Numbered from the stretch's first letter, positions 1-6,612 are shown. The stretch: DNA of 10,215 nucleotides from Acidobacteriota bacterium (GCA_028873155.1 JAGWML010000103.1:1-10215); one strand, 5' to 3'. The notes: generated by a model not told the origin, from the sequence alone. Numbers and translations are program-made.

Positions 1-353
1 TCGGGCTGGGCCGCGGTCTTTTCAAATGCGTAGAGGTTCACGACGACCAGATCAATGGGCAGGATGCCATGGGCGCTGACGGCAGCCTCATGCTCCACAT
101 TGCCGCGGATATAGAGCAGCCCGCCGTGCACGCGCGGATGCAGAGTCTTCACGCGGCCGTCCAGCATCTCAGGAAAGCCGGTCAGGTCGCTGATGTCCTG
201 CACGCCGAGACCTGCTTCACGCAGCGCGCGCGCGGTGCCGCCGGTTGAAACCAGCTCGACGCCAAAGCTATCCAGAACACGGGCAAACTCCACCAGACCG
301 GTCTTGTCGGTCACGCTCAACAATGCGCGGCGAATGCGCTTCTCAGTACCCAC
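1..353 (-). CDS. purH: Bifunctional IMP cyclohydrolase / AICAR formyltransferase, N-terminal part (3' end outside window)
   Basis: PurH performs the last two steps of de novo purine synthesis in the cytoplasm: AICAR formylation and closure to IMP. The 117 complete codons visible encode the start of the IMP cyclohydrolase (MGS-like) domain. They read very much like E. coli PurH from memory: RRALLSVTDKTG (residues 8-19), the phosphate-binding STGGT (36-40), GFPEMLDGRVKTLHPRVHGG (59-78, including conserved Lys69), and IDLVVVNLYAF further on. The start is chosen as GTG at 353 because a GAGGGAG ribosome-binding site lies at 361-367, 7 nt upstream, and no better start fits the family N-terminus. 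The formyltransferase domain (usually about 520 residues in all) lies beyond the left edge. It is divergent from the rhomboid gene. Family assignment is very secure. Confidence 0.96.
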   Translation of the reverse strand, partial: MGTEKRIRRALLSVTDKTGLVEFARVLDSFGVELVSTGGTARALREAGLGVQDISDLTGFPEMLDGRVKTLHPRVHGGLLYIRGNVEHEAAVSAHGILPIDLVVVNLYAFEKTAAQP

Positions 354-530
354 GTGCAGACTCCCTCTTCGGCGTGGCTCTTGCGTGAGGTGCATGCCAG
401 CCGGATTCCTGGCCCTGATGGCCAAACACCAGAGTAAACCGAAAGACCGGACCGCATGTCGCCGGACGGGATTGCTCTCACCATCGGGCGTTGCACAGCC
501 GCGCGGCAGGAAATGCATTACGATGGACCC

Positions 531-1376
531 ATGGGAACCCCATCCTCCATGCCAGAACCGGAGATTCTGCCTCCGGGACAGGAGTCGAGCGCCTCGCGAC
601 CAGCGGAGCGCCGGCGGCCGCAGTGGGCGGCAGCGCCGGCAACGTACTTTCTTGTCGGCGTGAACTGCCTGGTCTTTCTGGCCATGACCTTTGGAGGTGT
701 CCGGCTCTCTGGTCCCACTTCAGATCAGCTTCTGCTGTGGGGTGCAGATAATGCGGGCGCAGTGCTGCTCGGCGGGCAGTGGTGGCGCATTGTGACTGCG
801 ATGTTTGTGCACGTGGGATTTCTGCACCTGATCACCAACATGTGGTGCCTCTGGAATCTCGGCCTGCTTGCGGAGCCGCTTCTTGGAACCTTTGGCGTTC
901 TGGCCGTTTATGTCCTTACGGGCGCGGGCGGCAATCTTCTCTCCACATTCGTGAACTGGGTGGAGTATCACAGTCAAAGCATGGGCATGATTGCCTACGG
1001 ACCCGTTGGCGCAGGGGCCTCCGGAGCGGTCTTCGGCATCGCGGGAGCGCTGATTGTGCTGTTGAAGTCCCAACGCCTGCCCGTGCCGCCCAGCGAACTG
1101 AAGAAGCTGCGACGTTCGGTTATTTACTTTGCGGCCATCAACCTGGTGATTGGCTTCTCCATCAGCTTTGGCACGCGCGTGATCGGCTCTGGCCTGAGCA
1201 TCGACAACATGGCGCACCTGGGCGGCTTTGGCTCGGGGTTGCTGTTCGCGATGCCCGTGGTTCCGCGGCTCGGTTCCCCGCGCCGGCTCTTTACCACCCG
1301 CCTGCGGCTTGCGGTCGGGCTGGTTGTTGGGGTGCTGGTGCTCTTTGGATTCTTTCTGGCGCAACTGCCAGGCTAG
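531..1376 (+). CDS. Rhomboid family intramembrane serine protease
   Basis: This is a multi-pass inner-membrane protease that cleaves membrane segments of other proteins. Numbering from ATG 531 (281 residues), the rhomboid signature is intact: His94, His99 and Asn103 in HVGFLHLITNM, the nucleophile Ser164 in GASGAVFG, and the catalytic His229 in NMAHLGGFGSG. Hydrophobic helices start near residue 37 and end with a segment at about 260-278. A proline- and charge-rich cytoplasmic tail of about 35 residues precedes them. There is no zinc-finger extension. The start is uncertain. ATGs at 456, 513, 531 and 549 are all in frame and none has a well-spaced Shine-Dalgarno. I prefer 531 because the TACGAT hexamer at 520-525 would place transcription initiation at or next to it. 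The substrate cannot be inferred from the neighbours. Confidence 0.9.
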   Translation: MGTPSSMPEPEILPPGQESSASRPAERRRPQWAAAPATYFLVGVNCLVFLAMTFGGVRLSGPTSDQLLLWGADNAGAVLLGGQWWRIVTAMFVHVGFLHLITNMWCLWNLGLLAEPLLGTFGVLAVYVLTGAGGNLLSTFVNWVEYHSQSMGMIAYGPVGAGASGAVFGIAGALIVLLKSQRLPVPPSELKKLRRSVIYFAAINLVIGFSISFGTRVIGSGLSIDNMAHLGGFGSGLLFAMPVVPRLGSPRRLFTTRLRLAVGLVVGVLVLFGFFLAQLPG

Positions 1377-1455
1377 CTTGTGGCAGCCGCGGTTGGACTG
1401 TGCAAGAATGTTGGCGTTCGAGCGTACGCATCAACGACGTGCAGGAGGGACCCCT

Positions 1456-2418
1456 ATGGAACGTCGCGCATTTCTGCAAGGCGCTGCTCTAACCGCTGCC
1501 GCTCTGGCTTCTAATCGCGAGGCACAAGCCTCTGCCAAAGCACCTTCCAGCCCGATTGCCCGGCGCACGCTGGGCCGCACGGGAGAACAGCTTTCCATCA
1601 TCGGATTTGGCGGCATTGTGGTGATGAATGAAACCACGACCGACGCCAAAAACATTGTGGCCGAGGCCGTGGACCGCAGCATCAACTACTTTGACGTTGC
1701 CCCCAGCTACGGCAACGCACAGGAGCGGCTTGGGCCGGCGCTTGCGCTGTATCGCAAGAACTGCTTTCTGGCGTGCAAGACTGAGGGCCGCAAGAAAGAT
1801 GACTCGCGTAAGCAATTGGAAGAGTCGTTGCGATTGCTGCAGACCGACCATGTGGATCTCTATCAGTTTCACGCGCTGACAAAGATGGCGGATCTCGATA
1901 CGGTGCTCGGTCCCGGCGGCGCCATGGAGACGATGGAGACAGCAAAAAAGGAAGGCAAGATCCGCTTCATTGGATTTTCAGTCCATTCGGCGGAGACAGC
2001 GTTAGCCGCAATGGATCGTTACCACTTCGATACGATTTTGTTTCCGCTGAACTGGGTTCTCTTCACGCAAGCCGGATTTGGCCCGCAGATTCTGAAGAAG
2101 GCCCAGGAAAAGAAGATGGGAATCCTGGCGCTGAAGAGCATGGCGAAGACCGTATGGCCTGCCGACCAGAAGCAAATCCACCCCGAGCCCAAATGCTGGT
2201 ATCAGCCGGCAGCTTTTCCGGATCAGGCATCACTCGGGCTTCGCTGGACGCTCGGCCATCCGATAACCGCAGCGATTCCGCCGGGCGATGAGCGGTACTT
2301 CCGCCTCGCGATGGACGTGGCGCAGAATTTCAAACCGCTGGAAGCGCCCGAAGAGCAGGCATTGCTTGCCGGCGGTCATGGGGTTGAGCCGATCTTCCAC
2401 CTGGGCAACGACGTCTAA
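1456..2418 (+). CDS. Aldo/keto reductase with twin-arginine (Tat) signal
   Basis: This 320-residue protein is an NAD(P)H-dependent aldo/keto reductase, probably exported folded across the inner membrane. The N-terminus (ERRAFLQGAALTAAALA, residues 2-18) has the twin arginine, the hydrophobic stretch and a plausible Ala-x-Ala cleavage after residue 27. The barrel follows: RTLGRTGEQLSIIGFGG (37-53), then the tetrad Asp80 and Tyr85 (DVAPSYGNAQ), Lys108 (LACKTEG) and His139 (YQFHAL). GKIRFIGFS follows the usual family pattern. A longer in-frame reading reaches 1228 but runs through the end of the rhomboid gene. The ATG at 1456 has an AGGAGGGA site at 1443-1450 and begins exactly at the Tat signal, so it decides the start. 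The natural substrate is unknown. The gene is 79 bp downstream of the rhomboid gene on the same strand, and co-transcription is possible but unproven. Confidence 0.92.
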   Translation: MERRAFLQGAALTAAALASNREAQASAKAPSSPIARRTLGRTGEQLSIIGFGGIVVMNETTTDAKNIVAEAVDRSINYFDVAPSYGNAQERLGPALALYRKNCFLACKTEGRKKDDSRKQLEESLRLLQTDHVDLYQFHALTKMADLDTVLGPGGAMETMETAKKEGKIRFIGFSVHSAETALAAMDRYHFDTILFPLNWVLFTQAGFGPQILKKAQEKKMGILALKSMAKTVWPADQKQIHPEPKCWYQPAAFPDQASLGLRWTLGHPITAAIPPGDERYFRLAMDVAQNFKPLEAPEEQALLAGGHGVEPIFHLGNDV

Positions 2419-2463
2419 ACGCGCCCGCACATGCGATGCGGCCGAAGGGCAGAGACGATGCGG

Positions 2464-2814
2464 CTACCGCGTTGCGGTCGTCGCGAACTTCCTCACCATT
2501 GCCAGCAGCAGCTTGCGGTCGCTTTCGTTCAGGTTCGCAGAGTAGCGCCGGATCTGGGTGAGAAAGCGCAACTCGTCGTCTGAGAGCTTCTGCGTGTTCA
2601 GTGGCCGGCCCGGCGCTTCATCCGAGAAGAACTGCGAGATCGGCAGGTCAAGAGCGACCGCAATCTTCGACAGCGTGTCGAGCGACGGGACAGTGTGGCC
2701 ATTTTCTACGCGGGAGAGATAGCAGCGAAGAAGCCCCGTTCTCTTTTCAATGTCGCCCTGCGAAAGCCCCTTCTGCAGCCGGTGCGCGCGGATCGTGGTT
2801 CCAATCTTCATCAT
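2464..2814 (-). CDS. XRE-family helix-turn-helix transcriptional regulator
   Basis: This is a 116-residue DNA-binding protein. Residues 8-63 form a classical XRE/Cro-like helix-turn-helix: IRAHRLQKGLSQGDIEKRTGL, then the recognition segment LLRCYLSRVENG (28-39), then the domain end VPSLDTLSKIAVALDLPISQFF. The remaining ~45 residues (LSDDELRFLTQIRRYSANLNESDRKLLLAM...) look helical and may serve for dimerisation. There is no peptidase or sensor domain. The start at 2814 is supported by AGGAG at 2822-2826, 7 nt upstream; an adjacent ATG at 2811 is also possible. A perfect inverted repeat lies directly upstream (2839-2890), which suggests autoregulation. It is convergent with the aldo/keto reductase gene. 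Target genes are not evident from the sequence. Confidence 0.9.
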   Translation of the reverse strand: MMKIGTTIRAHRLQKGLSQGDIEKRTGLLRCYLSRVENGHTVPSLDTLSKIAVALDLPISQFFSDEAPGRPLNTQKLSDDELRFLTQIRRYSANLNESDRKLLLAMVRKFATTATR

Positions 2815-2838
2815 GTTCGTGCTCCTGATCGGGCCAGG

Positions 2839-2890
2839 ATGTTAACTCCTCTGGCAGCTACCACATTGGTATTGGCTTAAGAGTTAACAT
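2839..2890. promoter_or_regulatory. Putative operator: paired 10-bp inverted repeat upstream of the XRE gene
   Basis: ATGTTAACTC at 2839-2848 and its exact reverse complement GAGTTAACAT at 2881-2890 flank a 32-bp spacer. The repeat starts are 42 bp apart, close to four turns of B-DNA. Each arm contains the palindrome GTTAAC. The element lies 25-76 bp upstream of the XRE start codon, where a promoter would be expected, and it is AT-rich against a GC-rich background. The repeat is seen directly; its role as binding site for the neighbouring repressor is inference. Confidence 0.5.
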
Positions 2891-2970
2891 GTGCCTCCCG
2901 GCTTTGCAAGAGCTATTTCCTGTTGGAACCATGAAGATTTCGTCACTCCCGCGTGGCGTTGCAATCCGGG

Positions 2971-3717
2971 TCAGTGCTTCAGCTCAGCTGCAAAAAACTG
3001 GTCGATGCGGCCCAGGGCATCCGCGGCATCGTCCGCGCGATAGCCGGCTTTGTTATTCGGATTCTCGAATGCGTGGCCCGCATCGGGGTAGATCTTTACG
3101 TTGACGGGCTTGCCGATGGACTGCATCGTGTCGGCAAATGCGTGCACTGCATCCGGAGGAATGCCGCGATCCTGACCGCCAAAGTTGCCAAGGACTTTGG
3201 CATGAATCTTCGTCAGGTCTGTCTTGTCCGTCGCCAACGCGCCATAGTTGATTGCGACTGCGCGCAGTGCCGGGTCGGCGATGGCCAGTTGCAGGGCATA
3301 GCCCCCGCCCATGCACCAGCCCACGGCTCCGATCCGGGCGTGGTCCACCTCTTTGCGATGCTGCAGGTAAGTCACGGCTGCCACGAGGTCGCGCACGCCC
3401 TGATCCTGCGGCAGGCCGCGCATCAGCTCATGCGCCAGCTCGGGATCGGCGGCCACCTTGCCACGATAGAGATCGACGGCGAGAGCGACATAACCCTGGG
3501 CCGCATAACCGGCGGCTTCCTGCTTGACCCAGTCGTTCAATCCCCACCACTCGTGGATGACAACCAGCGCAGGATGAGGACCGGCACCCTGGGGCAGGTA
3601 GAGCAAGCCCTGGGCGCTGCCGTCTCCGCTGGGGAAGGTGATAGCCTGCTGGCCGTGCGCCTGGGCCACAAACAAAGCTGCCACGAGGGCGAACAGGAAG
3701 ATGCGAGCACGATTCAT
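2971..3717 (-). CDS. Secreted dienelactone hydrolase family protein (alpha/beta hydrolase)
   Basis: This 248-residue alpha/beta hydrolase has the dienelactone hydrolase (DLH) pattern. A signal peptide is visible (MNRARIFLFALVAALFVAQAHG, likely cleaved near residue 22), so it probably acts in the periplasm or outside the cell. The DLH residues are present: Glu56 in VIHEWWG, the nucleophile Cys135 in GWCMGGG, Asp183 in FGGQDRGI, and His215 in DAGHAFENP. Cys rather than Ser as nucleophile is typical for the family. The start at 3717 has GAGG at 3726-3729, 8 nt upstream. Family members hydrolyse dienelactones in chloroaromatic degradation, but many are general esterases. No aromatic pathway genes are nearby, so the substrate is unknown. 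It lies 135 bp downstream of the YeaQ-like gene on the same strand. Confidence 0.92.
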   Translation of the reverse strand: MNRARIFLFALVAALFVAQAHGQQAITFPSGDGSAQGLLYLPQGAGPHPALVVIHEWWGLNDWVKQEAAGYAAQGYVALAVDLYRGKVAADPELAHELMRGLPQDQGVRDLVAAVTYLQHRKEVDHARIGAVGWCMGGGYALQLAIADPALRAVAINYGALATDKTDLTKIHAKVLGNFGGQDRGIPPDAVHAFADTMQSIGKPVNVKIYPDAGHAFENPNNKAGYRADDAADALGRIDQFFAAELKH

Positions 3718-3852
3718 GGAATTGACCTCACGGGTAAACGACGGTTATGTGCCTGTGAAAGACGCGCAAAAATCTCCTGCGCATCTGAAAGTTACTTCGA
3801 GAGGGGCGCCGACTCTTTGAGCGCGGCGAAGACTCCGGCTATGAGGAACCCA

Positions 3853-4104
3853 TCAGCCTTTCTTTTTCGTGACGAGCCGAAAGAGGAAGACAACGAGGAT
3901 CGCTCCGCCGAGGGCAACGAGAATCGTGTAGATCAGCCCGCCCGAGCCTGCCAGTCCGAGCATCCGTGCAAGGAAGCCGCCGACCAGAGCGCCCACAATA
4001 CCCAGAGCGATGTCGGCAAAGAAGCCGTATCCGCCGCCCTTCATGATCTTGCCTGTCACCCAGCCGGCAATCAGACCTACCAGAATCCACCATAGAAGAT
4101 GCAT
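3853..4104 (-). CDS. GlsB/YeaQ/YmgE family (transglycosylase-associated) small membrane protein
   Basis: This 83-residue protein is almost entirely hydrophobic and glycine-rich, with three likely membrane helices (about residues 3-20, 30-50 and 55-77) and a basic C-terminus (TKKKG). The pattern LLWWILVGLIAGWVTGKIMKGGGYGFFADIALGIVGALVGGFL matches the transglycosylase-associated protein family, whose E. coli members include YeaQ and YmgE. These are often stress-induced, and despite the name no transglycosylase activity is established. The glycine spacing suggests tight helix packing. The start at 4104 is supported by GGGAGGA at 4109-4115, 4 nt upstream. Its function here is unknown beyond an inner-membrane location. 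Confidence 0.9.
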   Translation of the reverse strand: MHLLWWILVGLIAGWVTGKIMKGGGYGFFADIALGIVGALVGGFLARMLGLAGSGGLIYTILVALGGAILVVFLFRLVTKKKG

Positions 4105-4307
4105 TGCGTCCTCCCTATCTGGCGCGTGAGGAACAGAGGAAGCAGGCCCAGGGAGCCCCGCCTCTTCTCCGCGGGCATTTCTTCAGTTGGCTGCACGCCG
4201 AATTTCGCAGCGCGTGAAACGACCGCTGACCCTCGGGCCGCATGGTACATCCGGAGCGGGTTTGCTGGAAACAAAAAGTGGCTTCTACTTGGTTTGCTGG
4301 GCCGCTC

Positions 4308-4484
4308 TTACGATGGACCTGCGTCGTCTTTGGGCGAATGACCGTAGGGGCAGTGGCGACAACCGGAGCCGCAGCAGGAGCCGCGCTTCAGGTGATAGGT
4401 CGCGGTAAAGACCATGAAATCGCCGTCGAAGTAGTAGTCCTCCGGGGTCAGGGGCGCCGGTACAGGCGCGGGTTGGGGGTCCAT
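4308..4484 (-). CDS. DUF5522 family cysteine-rich miniprotein (58 aa)
   Basis: This small gene encodes 58 residues and ends with TAA at 4308-4310. A proline-rich head (MDPQPAPVPAPLTPEDYY) is followed by FDGDFMVFTATYHLKRG and the cluster SCCGSGCRHCPYG. Cys37, Cys38, Cys42 and Cys45 with His44 could bind a metal. I recognise the VFTxxYHLKRGxCCxxxCRHCPY pattern as DUF5522, a family of unknown function. The near-perfect motif over 35 residues, with no stops and a clean end, makes this a real gene. ATG 4484 is the only start in frame that gives the whole domain; the GGAG at 4487-4490 is only 2 nt away, which is unusually close. It is divergent from the KdsC-like gene, with 50 bp between starts. 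Confidence 0.85.
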   Translation of the reverse strand: MDPQPAPVPAPLTPEDYYFDGDFMVFTATYHLKRGSCCGSGCRHCPYGHSPKDDAGPS

Positions 4485-4534
4485 AGCTCCATTGTCGCGG
4501 AAAAGCCCACGAGCGCAGCGGATAGAATCGGGAT

Positions 4535-5203
4535 ATGACTCTTTCAGCGCAGGATCGCGCGCGGCGAATCAAGATTATTTTGTTTGACGTGGATGGAGTG
4601 TTCACCGACGGGACCATCTGGCTGGTGCCGTCCCCCGCGCTCACGGCGGACAGCACGGAGCGGCAGGCGCAACTGGAGCAGAAGAGCGGGCAGATCGGGT
4701 TTGGCGTGCACTCGGCCACGATGACTGAGGCCAAAGGCTACAGCGCCCACGACGGCACGGCCATTTCACTGGCCCGGCTCGGCGGCATGAAGTGCGGAGT
4801 GATTACGAAGCGCATCAGCGAGACGGTAGCGACGCGGGCGCGGGACCTGAAGCTCGAGTTTGTCTATATGGGAGAGGCCTTCAAGATGAAGCCTGTCCGC
4901 GAGATTATGGCGAAGGAAGGCGTGACGATCGAAGAGATTGCCTACGTAGGCGATGACGTGATCGATCTGCCTGTGATGCGCCAGTGTGGCTTTGCGGTGG
5001 CCGTGGCCAATGCGCGCCAGCAGGTGAAGGATGAGGCCCATTACGTGACGCCGAATGCGGGCGGCTACGGCGCGGCACGCGATGCAGTGGACTTCATCCT
5101 CAAGGCCAAGGGAATCCTGGACAAGGTCATCGAAGAGTACATCGATGAAAGCAACCCAATCTCTCCATCGATGGATATTGGCAAGGGTGGCGATCTGGCC
5201 TGA
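4535..5203 (+). CDS. KdsC-like HAD superfamily phosphatase (possible Kdo-8-phosphate phosphatase)
   Basis: This 222-residue HAD phosphatase resembles KdsC, which removes phosphate from 3-deoxy-D-manno-octulosonate 8-phosphate on the way to lipopolysaccharide Kdo. The motifs are in order: the nucleophile Asp18 and acid/base Asp20 in LFDVDGVFTDG; Thr91 in GVITKRISETVATRARDL; Lys119 in FKMKP; and the metal site GDDVIDLPVM (139-148) followed by GFAVAVANA. Typical KdsC is about 170-190 residues. Here about 30 extra residues (roughly 29-66) sit between motif 1 and GYSAHDGTAISL, in the flap that normally shapes the active site, and there is a short C-terminal tail. The ATG at 4535 lacks a Shine-Dalgarno, and TAGAAT lies at 4523-4528. 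It converges on DUF1634. HAD/KdsC-type is secure; the exact substrate is inference. Confidence 0.88.
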   Translation: MTLSAQDRARRIKIILFDVDGVFTDGTIWLVPSPALTADSTERQAQLEQKSGQIGFGVHSATMTEAKGYSAHDGTAISLARLGGMKCGVITKRISETVATRARDLKLEFVYMGEAFKMKPVREIMAKEGVTIEEIAYVGDDVIDLPVMRQCGFAVAVANARQQVKDEAHYVTPNAGGYGAARDAVDFILKAKGILDKVIEEYIDESNPISPSMDIGKGGDLA

Positions 5204-5220
5204 GCGAATCGGCTCGCTCA
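5201..5220. terminator. Hairpin formed by the two facing stop codons (possible bidirectional terminator)
   Basis: TGAGCGA (5201-5207) and TCGCTCA (5214-5220) form a perfect 7-bp stem with a 6-nt loop. The first arm begins with the TGA stop of the KdsC-like gene, and the second ends with the complement of the TGA stop of DUF1634. The hairpin therefore fills the whole 14-bp gap and both stop codons. No T-tract follows on either side, so it is not a standard intrinsic terminator. Attenuation of convergent transcripts is inference. Confidence 0.45.
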
Positions 5221-5589
5221 ATGACCGTCAATCAAGCTGAAAAGCAACACGGTCAGGACGATCAGACTGATGCCAACATAGAGCCGATCGCGTTCGAGGT
5301 AGAATCCCGCGACAGCCAGCCCCACACGCGCCACCGGCGTGGCGATGAGCAATAACAGGCCCAGTTGAATGATCCCGAGGCTGCTGCCGTGCATCGCGAG
5401 CTGCACAATGCCCACCAACGAGCGCAGGGACCGGCCTTCCAGCGCGAAATGGCGGAACGCAACCGGAGTGGCATAGTTTTGCGCCAGATAAAAGACTCCG
5501 CCGGCGAGAACGACCGCTGCCGCCAGCAGCACGCCCGCCCGGAGCAGATTCCCGATAAAGCCTTCAAGGCGAGTGTCGTCCATGCTCAC
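5218..5589 (-). CDS. DUF1634 domain membrane protein
   Basis: This 123-residue membrane protein has three likely helices (about residues 14-34, 70-97 and 102-119). The features IQLGLLLLIATPVARVG and FYLERDRLYVGISLIVLTVLLFSL are those I associate with DUF1634. This family commonly sits beside TauE/SafE permeases and probably acts with them as an accessory membrane subunit; its biochemical role is not established. The GTG at 5589 overlaps the TAG stop of the upstream permease by one base (TAGTG) and has GGAAGG a few nucleotides upstream, which points to translational coupling. An in-frame ATG at 5583 is the alternative start. It is the last gene of a two-gene operon and converges on the KdsC-like gene. 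Confidence 0.88.
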   Translation of the reverse strand: MSMDDTRLEGFIGNLLRAGVLLAAAVVLAGGVFYLAQNYATPVAFRHFALEGRSLRSLVGIVQLAMHGSSLGIIQLGLLLLIATPVARVGLAVAGFYLERDRLYVGISLIVLTVLLFSLIDGH

Positions 5590-6428
5590 TACACCTTCCC
5601 TGTCATGCCGCTGACGATCATCTCAATCGCCAGCACAGCGATCACCAAGCCGAAGACGATGCGCAGCAGTCGGACCGGCGCATGAACCAGCACCCTGGTT
5701 CCGAGAAACGCCCCCGCAAGCACTCCCAGCATCACCGGCATGGCGACGCGGGGGTCAATGTATCCTCGGCTGAGATAGACGCCGGCGCTGGCGGCGGCCG
5801 TTACGCCAATCATGAAGTTGCTTGTCGTGGCGGAGACCTTGAACGGAATCTTCATCGCACGGTCCATCGCAATGACCTTGACTGCGCCTGACCCGATGCC
5901 GAGCAATCCGGAAAGCGCGCCTGCGCCAAACATGAGCCCGAACCCTGTGGGCACGTTTTGCATACCATATTCCTGGCGAGTGCCGTGCAGTGGATAGTTG
6001 CTTCCAAGGCGGAGCTTTTGCGCCAGCTTGTCCGAGTTCACCAGATTGTCTGCAATGCCACTGGAGCTTACGAGAGACTGGTATGCCGATTGGAGAAGCA
6101 CCAGGCCGAAGATGATGGCGATGATATGCGTGCTCGTAAATCCGGCCAGATAGGCCCCGACCACCGCTCCGATTGTCGTGGCGATCTCGAGAAGCATCCC
6201 GATGCGGATGTTGGAGTAGCCCTCTTTGACGTAAGCCGCGGCCGCCCCGGAAGAGGTGGCGATGACCGAAACAAGCGAAGCGCCAATGGCGTATTTGATG
6301 TCGACGCCGAGCGCAAGCGTCAGCACAGGCACGACGATGACACCGCCGCCGAGGCCCGTGAGCGCGCCAAGAAAGCCTGCCAGCGCAGAAATGGCACTGA
6401 CGAACAGCGTAAACGTGATTGCAGTCAT
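5589..6428 (-). CDS. TauE/SafE family permease (sulfite/organosulfonate exporter-like)
   Basis: This 279-residue inner-membrane protein has the two-fold repeat of TauE/SafE transporters. The first half has FLGALTGLGGGVIVVPVL (19-36) and YAIGASLVSVIATSSGAA (46-63). The second half has GALSGLLGIGSGAVKVIAMD (170-189) and PFKVSATTSNFMIGVTAAASAG (195-216). About eight hydrophobic segments are separated by a polar loop at about 125-158. Family members are implicated in export or uptake of sulfite, sulfoacetate or related anions, but substrates vary and none is indicated here. The start at 6428 is supported by AGGA at 6436-6439, 7 nt upstream. It is the first gene of an operon with DUF1634 downstream and overlapping by one base, a common pairing. 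Confidence 0.93.
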   Translation of the reverse strand: MTAITFTLFVSAISALAGFLGALTGLGGGVIVVPVLTLALGVDIKYAIGASLVSVIATSSGAAAAYVKEGYSNIRIGMLLEIATTIGAVVGAYLAGFTSTHIIAIIFGLVLLQSAYQSLVSSSGIADNLVNSDKLAQKLRLGSNYPLHGTRQEYGMQNVPTGFGLMFGAGALSGLLGIGSGAVKVIAMDRAMKIPFKVSATTSNFMIGVTAAASAGVYLSRGYIDPRVAMPVMLGVLAGAFLGTRVLVHAPVRLLRIVFGLVIAVLAIEMIVSGMTGKV

Positions 6429-6477
6429 CCAGTGATCCTGAGCCCGGCCAGCTTTCTCAAAGATATCGTAAGACCCC

Positions 6478-6534
6478 GCGCATTGCGGCGGAAGGGAGGT
6501 TGCATCCTATAGCAGGATGCGCCGCTTGCCGCGC
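6478..6534. repeat. Nested inverted repeat / hairpin
   Basis: An inner perfect stem, GCATCCT (6502-6508) with AGGATGC (6514-6520), has a 5-nt loop. It is enclosed by GCGGCG (6485-6490) pairing with CGCCGC (6520-6525) and GCGC (6478-6481) pairing with GCGC (6531-6534). Base 6520 is shared, so the inner and middle stems compete for it. No T-tract follows. It could be a protein-binding site, an RNA structure in a leader, or chance in GC-rich DNA. Confidence 0.35.
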
Positions 6535-6612
6535 AGGTTGTATCCCTCGCGAGTTGACGTGACCGGTTCCGTGCGCGAATGCGATGGTTGCGCCGCCTGC
6601 ATCTCACAGCAG

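Noticed and set aside
193..663. 156-codon plus-strand open frame over the purH start and rhomboid 5' end
   Set aside because: The first part is antisense to purH and the rest is out of frame with the rhomboid gene. It is Arg/Ser/Pro-rich with no domain.
1228..1455. Aldo/keto reductase starting at 1228 inside the rhomboid gene
   Set aside because: It would overlap the rhomboid coding sequence by about 150 bp. The Tat signal and strong ribosome-binding site place the start at 1456.
2953..4095. 380-codon open frame on the plus strand across the DLH-like and YeaQ-like genes
   Set aside because: It lies antisense to two genes with strong family motifs and their own ribosome-binding sites, and its product has no recognisable domain.
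4105..4307. Possible small gene or terminator between the YeaQ-like and DUF5522 genes
   Set aside because: No reading frame with a plausible start and conserved motif was found, and the GC-rich partial hairpin near 4130-4165 is imperfect and lacks a T-tract.
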